A DNA stretch of 64,000 nt from Corynebacterium pseudodiphtheriticum DSM 44287. Its GTDB lineage: Bacteria; Actinomycetota; Actinomycetes; Mycobacteriales; Mycobacteriaceae. The notes beneath the pieces are model-generated. The model worked only from the letters and a program-made list of their open reading frames with translations. It was not told the origin of the DNA and ran no database searches. The stretch spans positions 186,001-250,000 of the forward strand of contig NZ_JIAH01000008.1 in NCBI RefSeq assembly GCF_000688415.1, read 5' to 3'. Each line of letters opens with the position of its first letter. The first letter of the stretch is position 1. The position numbers were made by a program, and so were the translations under genes. Shown one piece after another: positions 45,716 through 55,633 of this stretch.

Positions 45716-46399
45716 ATGACTTCCGAGGAGCAGAACAACCCCAAAAACCAGAAAGACCAGAAGCAAAAAGTCAACCCACAGATGCGTTTGGACGGCAACC
45801 AGGCTGTCAATTTAGCGGAACAACAGGCAAAGAAAACTGCCGACAAGAACATTCCGCAGACCGGCCTGGGCGCACTGCCAGTCCCGGATGACACGGCAAA
45901 CCTGCGTTATGGCCCGAACCTGAACGACGGTCTGCTCGGAGTGCTGCCGCTCATCGGCGTGTGGCGGGGCGAAGGCCAGGCGGTTACCTCCGAAGGTCAG
46001 CACACCTTCGGCCAAGAGATCACCTTTTCACATAACGGCGAAAACCACGTGAAATACGACTCCCGCACCTGGTTCATCGACGAAAACGGCAAGCCTGCGG
46101 GTGCTTCCCGACGCGAAACTGGCTACCTACGCATCGACGGTAAAGATGCCATGGAGCTGACCTACACTTCTTCCGACGGCATCGTGGAGATCATGTACGG
46201 CCAGCCGCACAACGAGCGTTCCTGGGAGCTGGAATCCGCTTCCACCATGGTCACCGAGACCGGACCAAAGACCCTGGGCCCCGGCAAGCGTTTATACGGC
46301 CTGATGCCCAACAACGACCTGGGCTGGGTGGACGAGCGCGTCACCGACGGCGAGCTAGCACCGTATATGTCTGCACAGCTGCAGCGCGTAGCTGGCTAA
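45716..46399 (+). CDS. FABP/nitrobindin-like heme-binding beta-barrel protein
   Basis: A 227-residue soluble protein of the DUF1794/nitrobindin family (fatty-acid-binding-protein-like barrel). GVWRGEGQA, the GQEITFSHNGENHVKYDSRTWF strand pair and ETGYLRI match the family; members bind heme and handle NO or peroxynitrite. The N-terminal 65 residues are charged and Gln/Lys/Asn-rich. ATG at 45716 is preferred; earlier in-frame ATG (45710) and TTG (45707) exist. Confidence 0.86.
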   Translation: MTSEEQNNPKNQKDQKQKVNPQMRLDGNQAVNLAEQQAKKTADKNIPQTGLGALPVPDDTANLRYGPNLNDGLLGVLPLIGVWRGEGQAVTSEGQHTFGQEITFSHNGENHVKYDSRTWFIDENGKPAGASRRETGYLRIDGKDAMELTYTSSDGIVEIMYGQPHNERSWELESASTMVTETGPKTLGPGKRLYGLMPNNDLGWVDERVTDGELAPYMSAQLQRVAG

Positions 46400-46451
46400 T
46401 GGCTGCCGCGCGGTGCTTGCTAAAACTGCACTGCGTGGCCGAGGCAACAGC

Positions 46452-47411
46452 TTATAAGCTGAGTGCTTGTTCAATGAGGCCACGAATTTCCGCATGATTT
46501 GCCGGCGCTGGCAACTCCACTGCCGGCGAGTTCGTGTCTCCCAGGCTGGTCACCCGCACTGCGATGCGCACTGACGAGATCAGCCACACCGATTCCGCCT
46601 GGTACAGCTCCCCAGCTGTTACCGGGCGGTTTTCGCATATCCACCCCTGCTGCCGCGCATAGTCGAATAGAGCATCGACTGTGGTTCCCGCCAGCACATC
46701 CCCGGCAGGGGTCACCAGCCGACGCTGGCTGCCTTCCCGCAGCACCAGCACGACAGTGGAGGTCGCGCCTTCCAACACCCGAGCATCGCTTGCCGACGCG
46801 GGGCTGGTCGTCGCGTCGCTTGTCGGCTCCACGAAGATCACATCATCGAAACCGTGGGCCTGCCGCAGCGCCGCCATCGTGGCCGCATAATTCACGGTCT
46901 TCGCGCCCACCGTCGTGGTCCAGCCACGCGGCACCAATTGCGCCCGCACCCCGTCGTGCCGCTGTTGTAGAACCCCTTGTGCCACTGGCGCGATCACCAG
47001 CCACGCCGTCGGCTGGGGCGCATCCGCTCCGGCGTCTCCGGCACCCCCGGTGCCCCCGGTGTATTGCCGTCCGCGCGAATAGGTCCAGGTGCACTTTCCT
47101 TCCCGGCCATCGGACTGTTCTTGCCAGTCCGCCACCGCTGCCGCGGTCATCTGATGCCACACAGCGCGGTCTGGGGCCGGAAGGTCCATCCGCTGCGCCG
47201 AACGTTGTAAGCGGTCCAGATGCCGCTGCAGGTTCGCTGCCCGCCCGTTTCGGACCAACAGCGACTCAAACACGGCCTCGCCGCGAGTCACCGCGGCATC
47301 GTCCCAAAAGACCACCGGTTGCGCCGGATCATGGCGTCGGAAAGTACCGGCGCGCACATCCACGGTGTAGATAACGGGGGTTAGCGGTGCTGACGAGGGC
47401 TGCTCACACAT
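46452..47411 (-). CDS. pabC: Aminodeoxychorismate lyase (class IV aminotransferase fold)
   Basis: Releases 4-aminobenzoate from aminodeoxychorismate for folate synthesis. The 319-residue PLP protein has the N-terminal FWDDAAVTRGEAVFESL, the PLP Lys in TTVGAKTVNYAATMAALRQA, and VLEGATSTVVLVLREG. Residues of about 110-135 hold a Gly/Ala-rich loop. A branched-chain aminotransferase-like role cannot be ruled out, but the neighbouring folate-binding YgfZ gene, divergent by 40 bases, supports folate. ATG at 47411. Confidence 0.85.
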   Translation of the reverse strand: MCEQPSSAPLTPVIYTVDVRAGTFRRHDPAQPVVFWDDAAVTRGEAVFESLLVRNGRAANLQRHLDRLQRSAQRMDLPAPDRAVWHQMTAAAVADWQEQSDGREGKCTWTYSRGRQYTGGTGGAGDAGADAPQPTAWLVIAPVAQGVLQQRHDGVRAQLVPRGWTTTVGAKTVNYAATMAALRQAHGFDDVIFVEPTSDATTSPASASDARVLEGATSTVVLVLREGSQRRLVTPAGDVLAGTTVDALFDYARQQGWICENRPVTAGELYQAESVWLISSVRIAVRVTSLGDTNSPAVELPAPANHAEIRGLIEQALSL

Positions 47412-47451
47412 GCCATGGATTATGCCAAGGTTTTAGCGCTACCATGGTGCT

Positions 47452-48687
47452 GTGACTACGCATTACCGTTCTGTACTGCTCAACCGTCCGAACGCTATGG
47501 CTTATCAGGAGGAGCCACCACACCCGGATGTCACGGGTGTGGCCTGGCATTACGGTGAGCCACTGAGCGAGCAGCGCGCCATTACCTCCACTGGCGCGAT
47601 TGTGGATCGCTCACATCGTCGCGTTATACGGGTGACCGGGCCGGAAGCCGCCGCGTTCTTGCATAATTTGCTTTCGCAAAAGCTTGACGACGTGCAAGCG
47701 GGCTGGTCTGGTTCTGCGCTGGATTTGGACACGCAGGGCCGCATTCTGCACACCATGGACATCGCGGTGACCACAGACACTGGTGCCGACGCGGGCGCTA
47801 GTGCTGGTGACGGCGCGGGTTCTGGCACAGGCGCTGGTGCTAGTGATCACACAGGCGATAGCGCCGACGCAGGCGCCGCAGCTGCCCCCGAAGGGCTGGC
47901 CTTCTACCTGGACTGCGAAGCCGGGAAATTCGATTCCCTGCGGGATTTCTTGCAGAAGATGATCTTTTGGTCCCAGGTAACCATCGAAGAAGCCGATTTA
48001 GCGATCATCACGGTGCTTGGTGGACCAACGGATACGCACCTGCCTTCGCAGGCCGTCTATTCGCGCACGGTTTCGACGGCAACTCCCGCCGGTACTGGCA
48101 GCGCACAACCAACCACTGGTTTGTGGGAAGCCAGCCGCACTGACGTCGCAGTTCCACGAGAGCAGCTAGAAGCAGCCGTCGAAGAGCTAGAAAGCACCGG
48201 TCTGCAGCTGGTCGGACTGATGGCGTATACCGCCGAACGGGTCAAGGCACTGGAGGCGGAGTCTGTGGATTTGGATGAAAAATCCATCCCGCATGAAATT
48301 CCACACTGGATCGGGCGTGGCGAAAGGGTCGGCGCTGTGCACCTAGAAAAAGGGTGCTACCGCGGGCAGGAAACCGTCGCGCGCGTGGAAAATTTGGGTC
48401 GTAGTCCGCGGGTGCTCGTATTACTGCACTTGGATGGCTCGGCGCCCACTATGCCTTCTCCTGGCGCGGACATTCAGGCGAAGGGGCGTCGCGTCGGCAA
48501 GCTGGGCACCGTGATTGATGATTGCGACTATGGCCCGATCGCGCTGGGCGTCATCAAACGTTCGGCATTGGATGCGGGACAAGTCAACATTGGTGATGTT
48601 GCCGCCAGCATCGATGCCGATTCCATCCCGGTCGAGGAAGAAGAAAAGGCTGGTCGGGCGGCTATTAACAAGTTGCGCGGACACTAG
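47452..48687 (+). CDS. ygfZ: YgfZ/GcvT-like folate-binding protein
   Basis: A tetrahydrofolate-binding protein that supports Fe-S cluster enzymes. The hallmark loop KGCYRGQETVARV is near residues 297-309, and the GcvT-fold N-domain shows IRVTGPEAAAFLHNLLSQKLDD. A low-complexity insertion of Gly/Ala/Asp/Ser repeats lies at about residues 108-145, between two conserved segments. The start is GTG at 47452. Confidence 0.92.
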   Translation: MTTHYRSVLLNRPNAMAYQEEPPHPDVTGVAWHYGEPLSEQRAITSTGAIVDRSHRRVIRVTGPEAAAFLHNLLSQKLDDVQAGWSGSALDLDTQGRILHTMDIAVTTDTGADAGASAGDGAGSGTGAGASDHTGDSADAGAAAAPEGLAFYLDCEAGKFDSLRDFLQKMIFWSQVTIEEADLAIITVLGGPTDTHLPSQAVYSRTVSTATPAGTGSAQPTTGLWEASRTDVAVPREQLEAAVEELESTGLQLVGLMAYTAERVKALEAESVDLDEKSIPHEIPHWIGRGERVGAVHLEKGCYRGQETVARVENLGRSPRVLVLLHLDGSAPTMPSPGADIQAKGRRVGKLGTVIDDCDYGPIALGVIKRSALDAGQVNIGDVAASIDADSIPVEEEEKAGRAAINKLRGH

Positions 48688-48801
48688 TTAGGCCCCAGTG
48701 CAGAATTTTTTGCAGTTTTGCTCTATCCTGTAACACAGGACGAATAAAAAAGCAGATGGGGCATCCGAATTCCCTGGATTGCCCTTAACCCAAAGGGGGT
48801 C

Positions 48802-48987
48802 ATGGCTATGGGTCGAGGACGCCAAAAGGCAAAGCAGACTAAAGTTGCCCGGGAGCTGAAGTACAACTCCCCAGCAATGGATCTGGACTCGCTCCAGAAA
48901 GAGCTCGCCTCTCAACCGCCGGGACGCGGCTGGTCTCAGGACTCCGATGATGACTATGACTATGATTCGGACTACCGGGAAGACTAG
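48802..48987 (+). CDS. DUF3073 family small protein
   Basis: A 61-residue charged protein, basic at the start (MGRGRQKAKQTKVAREL) and acidic at the end (DDDYDYDSDYRED). This actinobacterial family has no known function. AAAGGGGG lies before the ATG at 48802; the second ATG at 48808 is possible. A -35/-10-like pair (TTGCAG, TATCCT/TAACAC) lies near 48710-48735. Confidence 0.9.
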   Translation: MAMGRGRQKAKQTKVARELKYNSPAMDLDSLQKELASQPPGRGWSQDSDDDYDYDSDYRED

Positions 48988-49005
48988 CCCCCTAGGCTTA
49001 CAGCG

Positions 49006-49032
49006 AAACTAAAGTTTGTCCCTTTAGTTTTT
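49006..49032 (+). terminator. Terminator of the DUF3073 gene
   Basis: AAACTAAAG pairs with CTTTAGTTT around a seven-base loop and runs into TTTTTC. It lies about 20 bases after the stop. Confidence 0.85.
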
Positions 49033-49045
49033 CTCCACCCCACTA

Positions 49046-49093
49046 CCCCTTCCAGGTCGCACAAGGTTTCTCCGTGCGGTCTCCTGGAAGGGG
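49046..49093 (-). terminator. Terminator of purM
   Basis: CCCCTTCCAGG pairs perfectly with CCTGGAAGGGG (11 bases), enclosing an inner CGCAC/GTGCG hairpin. It lies 45 bases after the purM stop; no strong U-tract is present on the minus strand. Confidence 0.7.
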
Positions 49094-49138
49094 TTGTTGT
49101 GTGGCTGCCACGCGGGCAGCCGAAACACCCCAAACAGC

Positions 49139-50221
49139 CTAAAACTGTGGGTGTGCACCGTGCATGACGACGCGTGGTTCTTCCTGTTCTGCAGCACGAA
49201 CCGTGCCCAGCTCCCAAGCGTCGATGTGACGCGCCGTGAGCACAGCTAGTGCACGGTCGCGGTCCTCCGGAGAGACAACAGCAATCATGCCCACGCCCAT
49301 GTTGAAGGTTTCTTCCATGGCTGCCAGGCTGACGTTGCCAGTCTCAGAGATCTTCTTGAAGATCGGCCCAGGAGTCCAGGTGGTGCGGTATACATCGGCA
49401 GCCAGGCCTTCTGGGATGACGCGCTCCAGGTTTTTCGCCAAGCCACCGCCAGTGACATGGCAGAACACCGATACTGAGCATTCCGACATCAGTTCCAGGC
49501 AGTCTTTCGCATAAATGCGGGTAGGTTCCAAAAGCTCTTCGCCCAAAGTGCGGCCGAATTCTTCCACGTGGCCATCAAGTGGCAGGTTGGCCTGCTCCAG
49601 CAAGACGTGGCGCGCCAACGAATAACCATTGGAATGCAAACCAGACGATGCCATCGCGATAATGACGTCGTCTTCGTTGACCTTTTCTGGCCCCAGCACG
49701 TCATCAGCTTCTACCACACCGACGGCGGTGGCGGATACGTCGTAATCGTTTTCACCCATGACACCTGGGTGTTCTGCGGTCTCGCCACCCAGCAGTGCGC
49801 AACCTGCGGTCACACACCCCTCGGCAATGCCACCGACAATATCAGCAACCTTTTCCGGGTACACCTTGCCAATGGCCAGGTAGTCCTGCAAAAACAGTGG
49901 TTCTGCGCCACAACAGATGAGGTCATCCACGCACATGGCCACCAAGTCAATGCCGATGGTGTCGTGCTTATCCATCGCTTGGGCCACGGCTAGCTTCGTG
50001 CCCACACCATCGGAACCGGATGCCAGCAGCGGCTCACGGTACTTACCCAGAGCAAACAGGCCGGCAAAACCGCCAAGGTCACCGCGGACCTCTGGGCGGG
50101 TGGCGCGCTTGGCGTGCGGCTTAATCAGCTCAACAGCCTGCTCGCCTGCTTCTACGCTGACGCCAGCATCGGCATAAGTTGGGGAATCCGGCTGCGATCC
50201 AGGCTGGGAAGAATTCGTCAT
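49139..50221 (-). CDS. purM: Phosphoribosylformylglycinamidine cyclo-ligase (AIR synthetase)
   Basis: Closes the imidazole ring of purines: FGAM plus ATP gives AIR. The 360-residue protein has the N-terminal TYADAGVSVEAG, the ATP-grasp-like SGSDGVGTKLAVA and MCVDDLICCGAEPLFLQDYLA blocks, GGETAEHPG and SSGLHSNGYSLAR. It lies downstream of purF on the same strand after 67 bases. ATG at 50221. Confidence 0.97.
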   Translation of the reverse strand: MTNSSQPGSQPDSPTYADAGVSVEAGEQAVELIKPHAKRATRPEVRGDLGGFAGLFALGKYREPLLASGSDGVGTKLAVAQAMDKHDTIGIDLVAMCVDDLICCGAEPLFLQDYLAIGKVYPEKVADIVGGIAEGCVTAGCALLGGETAEHPGVMGENDYDVSATAVGVVEADDVLGPEKVNEDDVIIAMASSGLHSNGYSLARHVLLEQANLPLDGHVEEFGRTLGEELLEPTRIYAKDCLELMSECSVSVFCHVTGGGLAKNLERVIPEGLAADVYRTTWTPGPIFKKISETGNVSLAAMEETFNMGVGMIAVVSPEDRDRALAVLTARHIDAWELGTVRAAEQEEPRVVMHGAHPQF

Positions 50222-50288
50222 AATCTCAATCTATCCTTTTATCGTGTGTATTCTGCGGCGCAATGCAGCGCGGTATCAAGCATCCTGG

Positions 50289-51803
50289 CTACTCAGCACT
50301 GTTGAGCAGCGTGCGCACAGCATCAGCATTGGAATTACCCTGCGGCAGGCCCAATGGGTAATTACCGTCGAAGCACGCGGTGCACAACTGCCTGGCTGGC
50401 TGCTCGGTGGCAGCGACCATCTCATCAATAGAAACAAAGCCCAGAGTGTCCGCACCGATGGCACTGCGGATGGTTTCAGTCATGCCTTCCAGGGAATCAT
50501 CGCCACCAATATTGGCAATCAACTCAGCAGGGCTAGCGAAGTCAATGCCATAGAAGCATGGCCACTTCACCGGCGGCGAAGCGATGCGCACATGCACCTC
50601 GGCGGCACCGGCTTCCCGCAACATTTTGATCAGCGCGCGTTGGGTATTACCACGCACGATGGAATCATCCACCACCACCAAACGTTGGCCTTCGATGACC
50701 TCACGCAGCGGGTTCAGCTTCAAGCGGATACCCAGCTGCCGCAGGGTTTGCGTCGGCTGGATGAAGGTGCGCTGCACATAAGCGTTTTTCACCAAACCCT
50801 GGCCAAACGGAATGCCGGATTCGCGGGCATAGCCCACGGCAGCCGGGGTGCCCGATTCTGGCACCGGAATTACCAAATCGCCGTCGGCAGGATGGGTTTG
50901 CGCCAGGCGTTTACCGATCTCTAAACGCGTGGCATTCACATTACGGCCCCGGATGGTGGAATCCGGCCGAGCCAAATACACGTATTCGAACACGCAGCCC
51001 TTGTGCTTGGTTTCTGCGAAACGCTGCGTGCGCAGCCCGGCTTCATCAATAGCGATCAACTCACCCGGCTCAATTTCCCGGATGAATTGCGCGCCGACGA
51101 TATCCAACGCACAGGTTTCCGAAGCCACGACCCAGCCACGCTCCAGGCGGCCAAGCACCAACGGGCGCACACCGTGCGGATCACGGGCAGCATACAAAGT
51201 ATTGCCGTCGGTGAAAGTCAAAGAAAACGCGCCATGTACGTCTGGCAACAGGCGCGCGGCGGATTCCAAAATCGAATTATCATCACCGACGCCGTCGGCA
51301 AGCAACGCGGACATCACGGCAGTATCCGAGGAGGTATCCCCCGCCGTGATAAGGCCGCGCTCTTCGGCCATGCTGCGCAGCTCCAGGTAATTAGTCAGGT
51401 TCCCGTTGTGTGCGAGAGCAACATCCTGGCCATGCTTGGACGTACGGAACATGGGCTGGACGTTGGCCCATTCTTTACCACCAGCGGTGGAATAACGATT
51501 GTGCCCAATGGCTACATCGCCCTGCAAAGATTCCAGCAGGGATTCATCAAAAACATTTGAGACCAAGCCCATGTCTTTAAACACAAGCAAGCCGTCTTCC
51601 CCACCGACCGCCATACCGGCAGCTTCTTGGCCGCGGTGCTGGATGGCATAGAGGCCAAAATAAGTTAGTTTCGAAACTTCTTGCCCCGGCGCCCAGACCC
51701 CGAATACGCCGCATTCTTCGCGTGGTTCGGTTTCACCGTGATCGTCGAAATCATTGTGCTCAGCATGGTCAGTAAATGTGTTTGCTACCACGCAGTTCAT
51801 CAT
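50289..51803 (-). CDS. purF: Amidophosphoribosyltransferase
   Basis: First committed step of purine synthesis: PRPP plus glutamine gives phosphoribosylamine. The 504-residue protein has a propeptide of about 30 residues before the catalytic Cys31 (EECGVFGVW). The PRPP loop is VVVDDSIVRGNTQRA. The C-terminal CTACFDGNYP and upstream Cys residues fit the Fe-S-containing Bacillus-type enzyme. The ATG at 51803 is preceded by a second ATG one codon later. It is followed by purM. Confidence 0.97.
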   Translation of the reverse strand: MMNCVVANTFTDHAEHNDFDDHGETEPREECGVFGVWAPGQEVSKLTYFGLYAIQHRGQEAAGMAVGGEDGLLVFKDMGLVSNVFDESLLESLQGDVAIGHNRYSTAGGKEWANVQPMFRTSKHGQDVALAHNGNLTNYLELRSMAEERGLITAGDTSSDTAVMSALLADGVGDDNSILESAARLLPDVHGAFSLTFTDGNTLYAARDPHGVRPLVLGRLERGWVVASETCALDIVGAQFIREIEPGELIAIDEAGLRTQRFAETKHKGCVFEYVYLARPDSTIRGRNVNATRLEIGKRLAQTHPADGDLVIPVPESGTPAAVGYARESGIPFGQGLVKNAYVQRTFIQPTQTLRQLGIRLKLNPLREVIEGQRLVVVDDSIVRGNTQRALIKMLREAGAAEVHVRIASPPVKWPCFYGIDFASPAELIANIGGDDSLEGMTETIRSAIGADTLGFVSIDEMVAATEQPARQLCTACFDGNYPLGLPQGNSNADAVRTLLNSAE

Positions 51804-51869
51804 AACGGTTGACGGTGGAATCCGCTAACAAGCACTTTTGACACGCCTACCGTGGGCTCGGGAAAAGCT

Positions 51870-51930
51870 GCGAAGAGCTCGACTAGGGCCCCACTAAAAC
51901 CCGGCTAGAGCCAGGCTAGAGCCAGATTAG
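51870..51930. repeat. 11-base periodic repeat at the 3' end of the sterol-carrier-like gene
   Basis: On the minus strand units of the type GCTCTAGCCTG, GCTCTAGCCGG, GTTTTAGTGGG and GCCCTAGTCGA follow the stop codon with a period of 11 bases. The first unit overlaps the stop itself. Each unit keeps a TAG or TAA. Confidence 0.75.
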
Positions 51931-52328
51931 AGCTTGATGATGGGCATCCACTGCGCGATTTCACCGGCCCTCGTACCCGACGCGGTCGTGTCTGCCTGAG
52001 CCACCAGTTCATCCCAGTTGCTGTGGCCGGTGGCCAAACGCAACCAGGCATGCGGGCTGGCCTCCACCACATTGGGCGGGACTCCCCTAGTATGCCGGGG
52101 CCCCTCAATACACTGCACTGCCACGAACGGTGGCACGCGCAGTTCCACGCTATGGCCGGGCGCATCGGCGGAGAGTAAACGCGCGGTGTGGCGCACGGCG
52201 TCGGCAAGCTGAGAACGGCTCGGCTGTGCAATGCCAGCCGCACGCGCGGCCTCAGGGGAATCGGCGGCGATCCAATCCGCGATCGCAAGTACTGCCGCGC
52301 GGGCTTTGGCCGGGTCAGGTTTTTTCAC
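51927..52328 (-). CDS. Sterol-carrier-like family protein
   Basis: A 133-residue protein of the actinobacterial SCP-like family that regularly sits beside purF. It has an N-terminal helix pair (DPAKARAAVLAIADWIA) and a beta half (VELRVPPFVAVQCIEGPRH, HAWLRLATGHSNWDEL). No membrane segment is present. GTG at 52328 with GAGG upstream is preferred over a longer frame from 52391. Ligand and role are unknown. Confidence 0.75.
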   Translation of the reverse strand: MKKPDPAKARAAVLAIADWIAADSPEAARAAGIAQPSRSQLADAVRHTARLLSADAPGHSVELRVPPFVAVQCIEGPRHTRGVPPNVVEASPHAWLRLATGHSNWDELVAQADTTASGTRAGEIAQWMPIIKL

Positions 52329-52406
52329 AGAGTTTGACCTCAAAAGCTTTCTTTTAGGAGTTCCATTGTGGCAACACCCCTCTGAACTCAATCTGCAAAT
52401 TCTACG

Positions 52407-53201
52407 CTAAGCACTGGCCACGATGATCCACACCGCTACCAGGTGAAAGATCGCCGCAATGATCGTCGCGGTATGGAAATGCTCGTGATAGCCATAAACG
52501 CGTGCGTTACGGCCCGGCCATTTCAAACCATAAGCCACCGCGCCGACGGTATACACCACACCACCGGCCAAGAGCAGCCACACCACGGCAGGCCCAGCGT
52601 TGGTCCATAGTTGAGATACCAGCGGCACAATCAACCAACCCAAGGTCACGTAAATGGCCACATCAACCCAGCGTGGACGGGAAAGCCAGAAGAATTTCAT
52701 CACCGCGCTGGTGATCGCACCGCCCCACACGGTGGCCAACAACCACCACGCCTGCGGTAACACGATCAAGCAAAACGGGGTGTAAGTCGCGGCAATAAAC
52801 ACCGCGATCATGGCATGATCAGCACGACGCCAAGCCTGCACGGTTTTCTGCTTAGCCCACGGGATGCGGTGATACAGCGCAGAGACCGCAAACAGCGCGA
52901 TCAGGCCGCAACCGTAGACCGTCGCGCCCAGGGCTTGCCACCATTCCAGGCGCATCCAGGAAAACGTGGTGAGCACACTAGCCGCAGCCAGCATAAGAAT
53001 GGCTGCGGCCGTATGGAACCAACCTCGGGTGGCCGGGCGCGGTCCGCGATCAACCATGAAGAAAGTGCGCTGCACCAGGCCTTCCCGGTCATGGGTTTGC
53101 CAGTCACGACTCTCCCTGTCACGGTTTTCCTGGTTCGCAGCGTGCGAGACAGACGAGGCATTGTTTTTCACGCCCCTTATTTTAGACGAGAAAAATCCCA
53201 C
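52407..53201 (-). CDS. Hemolysin III / TrhA family membrane protein
   Basis: A PAQR-type protein with seven membrane helices after a charged N-terminal 45 residues. ALYHRIPWAKQKTVQAWRRADHAMIAVFIAATYTPFC is the diagnostic segment with the conserved Ser/His/Asp set, and the last helix has YHEHFHTATIIAAIFH. Members regulate membrane energetics or hydrolyse lipids; direct hemolytic activity is doubtful. The start is GTG at 53201, or possibly a downstream GTG at 53171. Confidence 0.85.
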   Translation of the reverse strand: MGFFSSKIRGVKNNASSVSHAANQENRDRESRDWQTHDREGLVQRTFFMVDRGPRPATRGWFHTAAAILMLAAASVLTTFSWMRLEWWQALGATVYGCGLIALFAVSALYHRIPWAKQKTVQAWRRADHAMIAVFIAATYTPFCLIVLPQAWWLLATVWGGAITSAVMKFFWLSRPRWVDVAIYVTLGWLIVPLVSQLWTNAGPAVVWLLLAGGVVYTVGAVAYGLKWPGRNARVYGYHEHFHTATIIAAIFHLVAVWIIVASA

Positions 53202-53314
53202 CGCGGAAGGTCTTGGCAGTTTTTGCCGAACACAATCCGTGGCGGGAACGCCGAACGCTAATAAGTGGCGGGAATGCCGAGCTCTAATAAAATGCGAAGC
53301 GCTAGCGCTGGCTC

Positions 53315-55621
53315 TTAGTCAAGAACGGAGTTTGCTCCGGTGGCATTACCGAACAAGCCAGGCAACGTGGCTGCCCATACTTCGCGCAGCTCCGCAACCG
53401 AAACGGCGACTCCCTCAACAACCTGCAGGGTCTGCTCTTCGGTAGTGGTACCGATTTCTGCAGCCGGAACGCCAGCCTTCTTGGCAGCCGCCAGCGTGGC
53501 CTCCACGTCGTTCGTGGCTACCAGGATGCGGGAGGCAGACTCAGAGAACATCGCCGTGGTGGCATCAGCGTGCACAGCGGACAAATCCACCTTCGCACCG
53601 ACGCCACCGTCGAAGCACATCTCAGCCAAAGTTTGGCCCAAGCCGCCCTCGGAAAGATCATGCGCTGCGGTGATACCAGTGGCCTCGCCAGCGCTCAGCA
53701 CAGCCGCCAAGCGCTCTTCGTTCGCCAGATCCACCTGAGGTGGCAGGCCGTTCAAACCAGCACCGGTGACCTGCTGCCAGATGGAACCGCCAAATTCTTC
53801 CTTGGTCTCACCCAACAGCACCAGCTTCTGGCCGGCTTCCGGACGGTGCCCGATCGCCTTACGCACATCATCAAACACACCGAGCACGCCGACGACTGGC
53901 GTCGGCAAGATTGGTTCCTCACCAGTTTGGTTGTAGAAGGAGACGTTTCCGCCGGATACCGGCAGTTTCAGCTCCACGGCGCCGTCGGCAAGACCATGCA
54001 CGGCCTCGCGGAACTGCCACATCACGTCGGTGTTTTCTGGGGAACCGAAGTTCAAGCAGTTGGTGATCGCCACCGGGGTCGCGCCCTTGGCCACCACGTT
54101 GCGGTAGGCCTCTGCCAGTGCCAGGCGCGCACCCATGTTTGGATCCAGCTTGGTGTAACGGCCGGAGCAGTCCGCAGACACAGCCACACCACGGTGGGTT
54201 TCTTCGTCGATACGCAGCACGCCAGCATCCGAATGCAAAGCGTCCACGGTGTTGCCGCGCACGTAGCGGTCGTATTGCTCGGTGATGAAATCGCGGGAGC
54301 ACAGCGCTGGTGAAGCCACCATCTTCTTCCACGCGGCCAGCAGGTCTGCTCCCACCGGCTTGTCGACGCCACGGAACTGCTGCAGCTCGTCCTGCCACTC
54401 GGGGCGGGCGTACGGGCGTTCATAGACTGGGCCTTCATCGGCCATGGTGTAGGCCGGAGCATCCACGACCACTTCGCCGCCGTGGCGGATCACCAGGTGC
54501 TTGCCGTCGACGACCTCGCCGATCTCCGCACAGGTGACATCCCACTTGGCGCAGATTTCGCGGAAGCGTTCCACGTTTTCTGGGGCCACGACTGCACACA
54601 TGCGCTCCTGGGATTCCGAGGCCAGGATCTCTGCCGCCGTCATGTTTTCTGCCCGCAGCGGCACCGCATCCAGGTTGACTTCCATGCCACCGTCACCGGC
54701 GGCGGCCAGCTCAGAGGTTGCGCATGCCAAGCCGGCGCCACCGAGATCCTGAATACCCACCACGGTTCCTGCGTGGTACAGCTCCAGGCAGCATTCGATC
54801 AGAACTTTTTCTGCGAATGGGTCGCCTACCTGCACGGCCGGCAGCTTGCGCTCTGCGCCTTCGTCGAAGGATTCCGAAGCCAGCACGGACACGCCACCGA
54901 TGCCATCCAGGCCGGTGCGCGAACCAAACAGCATGACTTTGTTGCCCTTACCGGAGGCAAAAGCCAGCTTCAGGTCTTCCACCTTCAGCGTGCCGACGCA
55001 CAACGCGTTGACCAGTGGGTTAGCCGCATAGGATTCATCGAAGACGGTCTCGCCACCAATATTGGGCAGGCCCAGCGAGTTACCGTAACCGCCGATACCA
55101 TGCACGACGCCCGGCAGCACGCGGGAAGTATCCGGTGCTTCTGCTGGGCCAAAGCGCAACTGGTCCATCACGGCAATTGGGCGCGCCCCCATAGCCATGA
55201 TGTCGCGAACGATGCCGCCGACGCCGGTAGCAGCGCCCTGGTAGGGCTCAACGTAGGACGGGTGGTTGTGGGATTCCACGCGGAAAGTCACCGCGTTGCC
55301 ATCTCCAATGTCCACCACACCGGCGTTTTCGCCAATACCGGCGAGGATCTTCTCAGCCATCTGCTCTGTCATAGTCTCACCGAAGTAACGCAGGTGCGCC
55401 TTGGAGGATTTATACGAGCAGTGCTCCGACCACATCACGGAGTACATGGTCAGCTCGGCATCGGTCGGGCGACGGCCGAGGATTTCTTTAATGCGCGCGT
55501 ATTCGTCGTCTTTCAGACCCAGCGCGGCATAAGGTTGTTCTTGGTCTGGGTTCTGCTGGGCTTGTTCGACTGTGTCGTTGACGATCTTTTTCGCAACAGC
55601 GTCATTGGCGACGTGGGCCAT
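53315..55621 (-). CDS. purL: Phosphoribosylformylglycinamidine synthase, large subunit
   Basis: Part of the three-protein FGAM synthase (PurL-PurQ-PurS). The 768-residue PurL has ATP-binding and catalytic blocks such as [59 protein letters not shown] and the [16 protein letters not shown]-terminal block. It follows purQ on the same strand after 12 bases. Start ATG at 55621 with GGAGACAC upstream. Confidence 0.97.
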   Translation of the reverse strand: MAHVANDAVAKKIVNDTVEQAQQNPDQEQPYAALGLKDDEYARIKEILGRRPTDAELTMYSVMWSEHCSYKSSKAHLRYFGETMTEQMAEKILAGIGENAGVVDIGDGNAVTFRVESHNHPSYVEPYQGAATGVGGIVRDIMAMGARPIAVMDQLRFGPAEAPDTSRVLPGVVHGIGGYGNSLGLPNIGGETVFDESYAANPLVNALCVGTLKVEDLKLAFASGKGNKVMLFGSRTGLDGIGGVSVLASESFDEGAERKLPAVQVGDPFAEKVLIECCLELYHAGTVVGIQDLGGAGLACATSELAAAGDGGMEVNLDAVPLRAENMTAAEILASESQERMCAVVAPENVERFREICAKWDVTCAEIGEVVDGKHLVIRHGGEVVVDAPAYTMADEGPVYERPYARPEWQDELQQFRGVDKPVGADLLAAWKKMVASPALCSRDFITEQYDRYVRGNTVDALHSDAGVLRIDEETHRGVAVSADCSGRYTKLDPNMGARLALAEAYRNVVAKGATPVAITNCLNFGSPENTDVMWQFREAVHGLADGAVELKLPVSGGNVSFYNQTGEEPILPTPVVGVLGVFDDVRKAIGHRPEAGQKLVLLGETKEEFGGSIWQQVTGAGLNGLPPQVDLANEERLAAVLSAGEATGITAAHDLSEGGLGQTLAEMCFDGGVGAKVDLSAVHADATTAMFSESASRILVATNDVEATLAAAKKAGVPAAEIGTTTEEQTLQVVEGVAVSVAELREVWAATLPGLFGNATGANSVLD

Positions 55622-55633
55622 AGGTGTGTCTCC

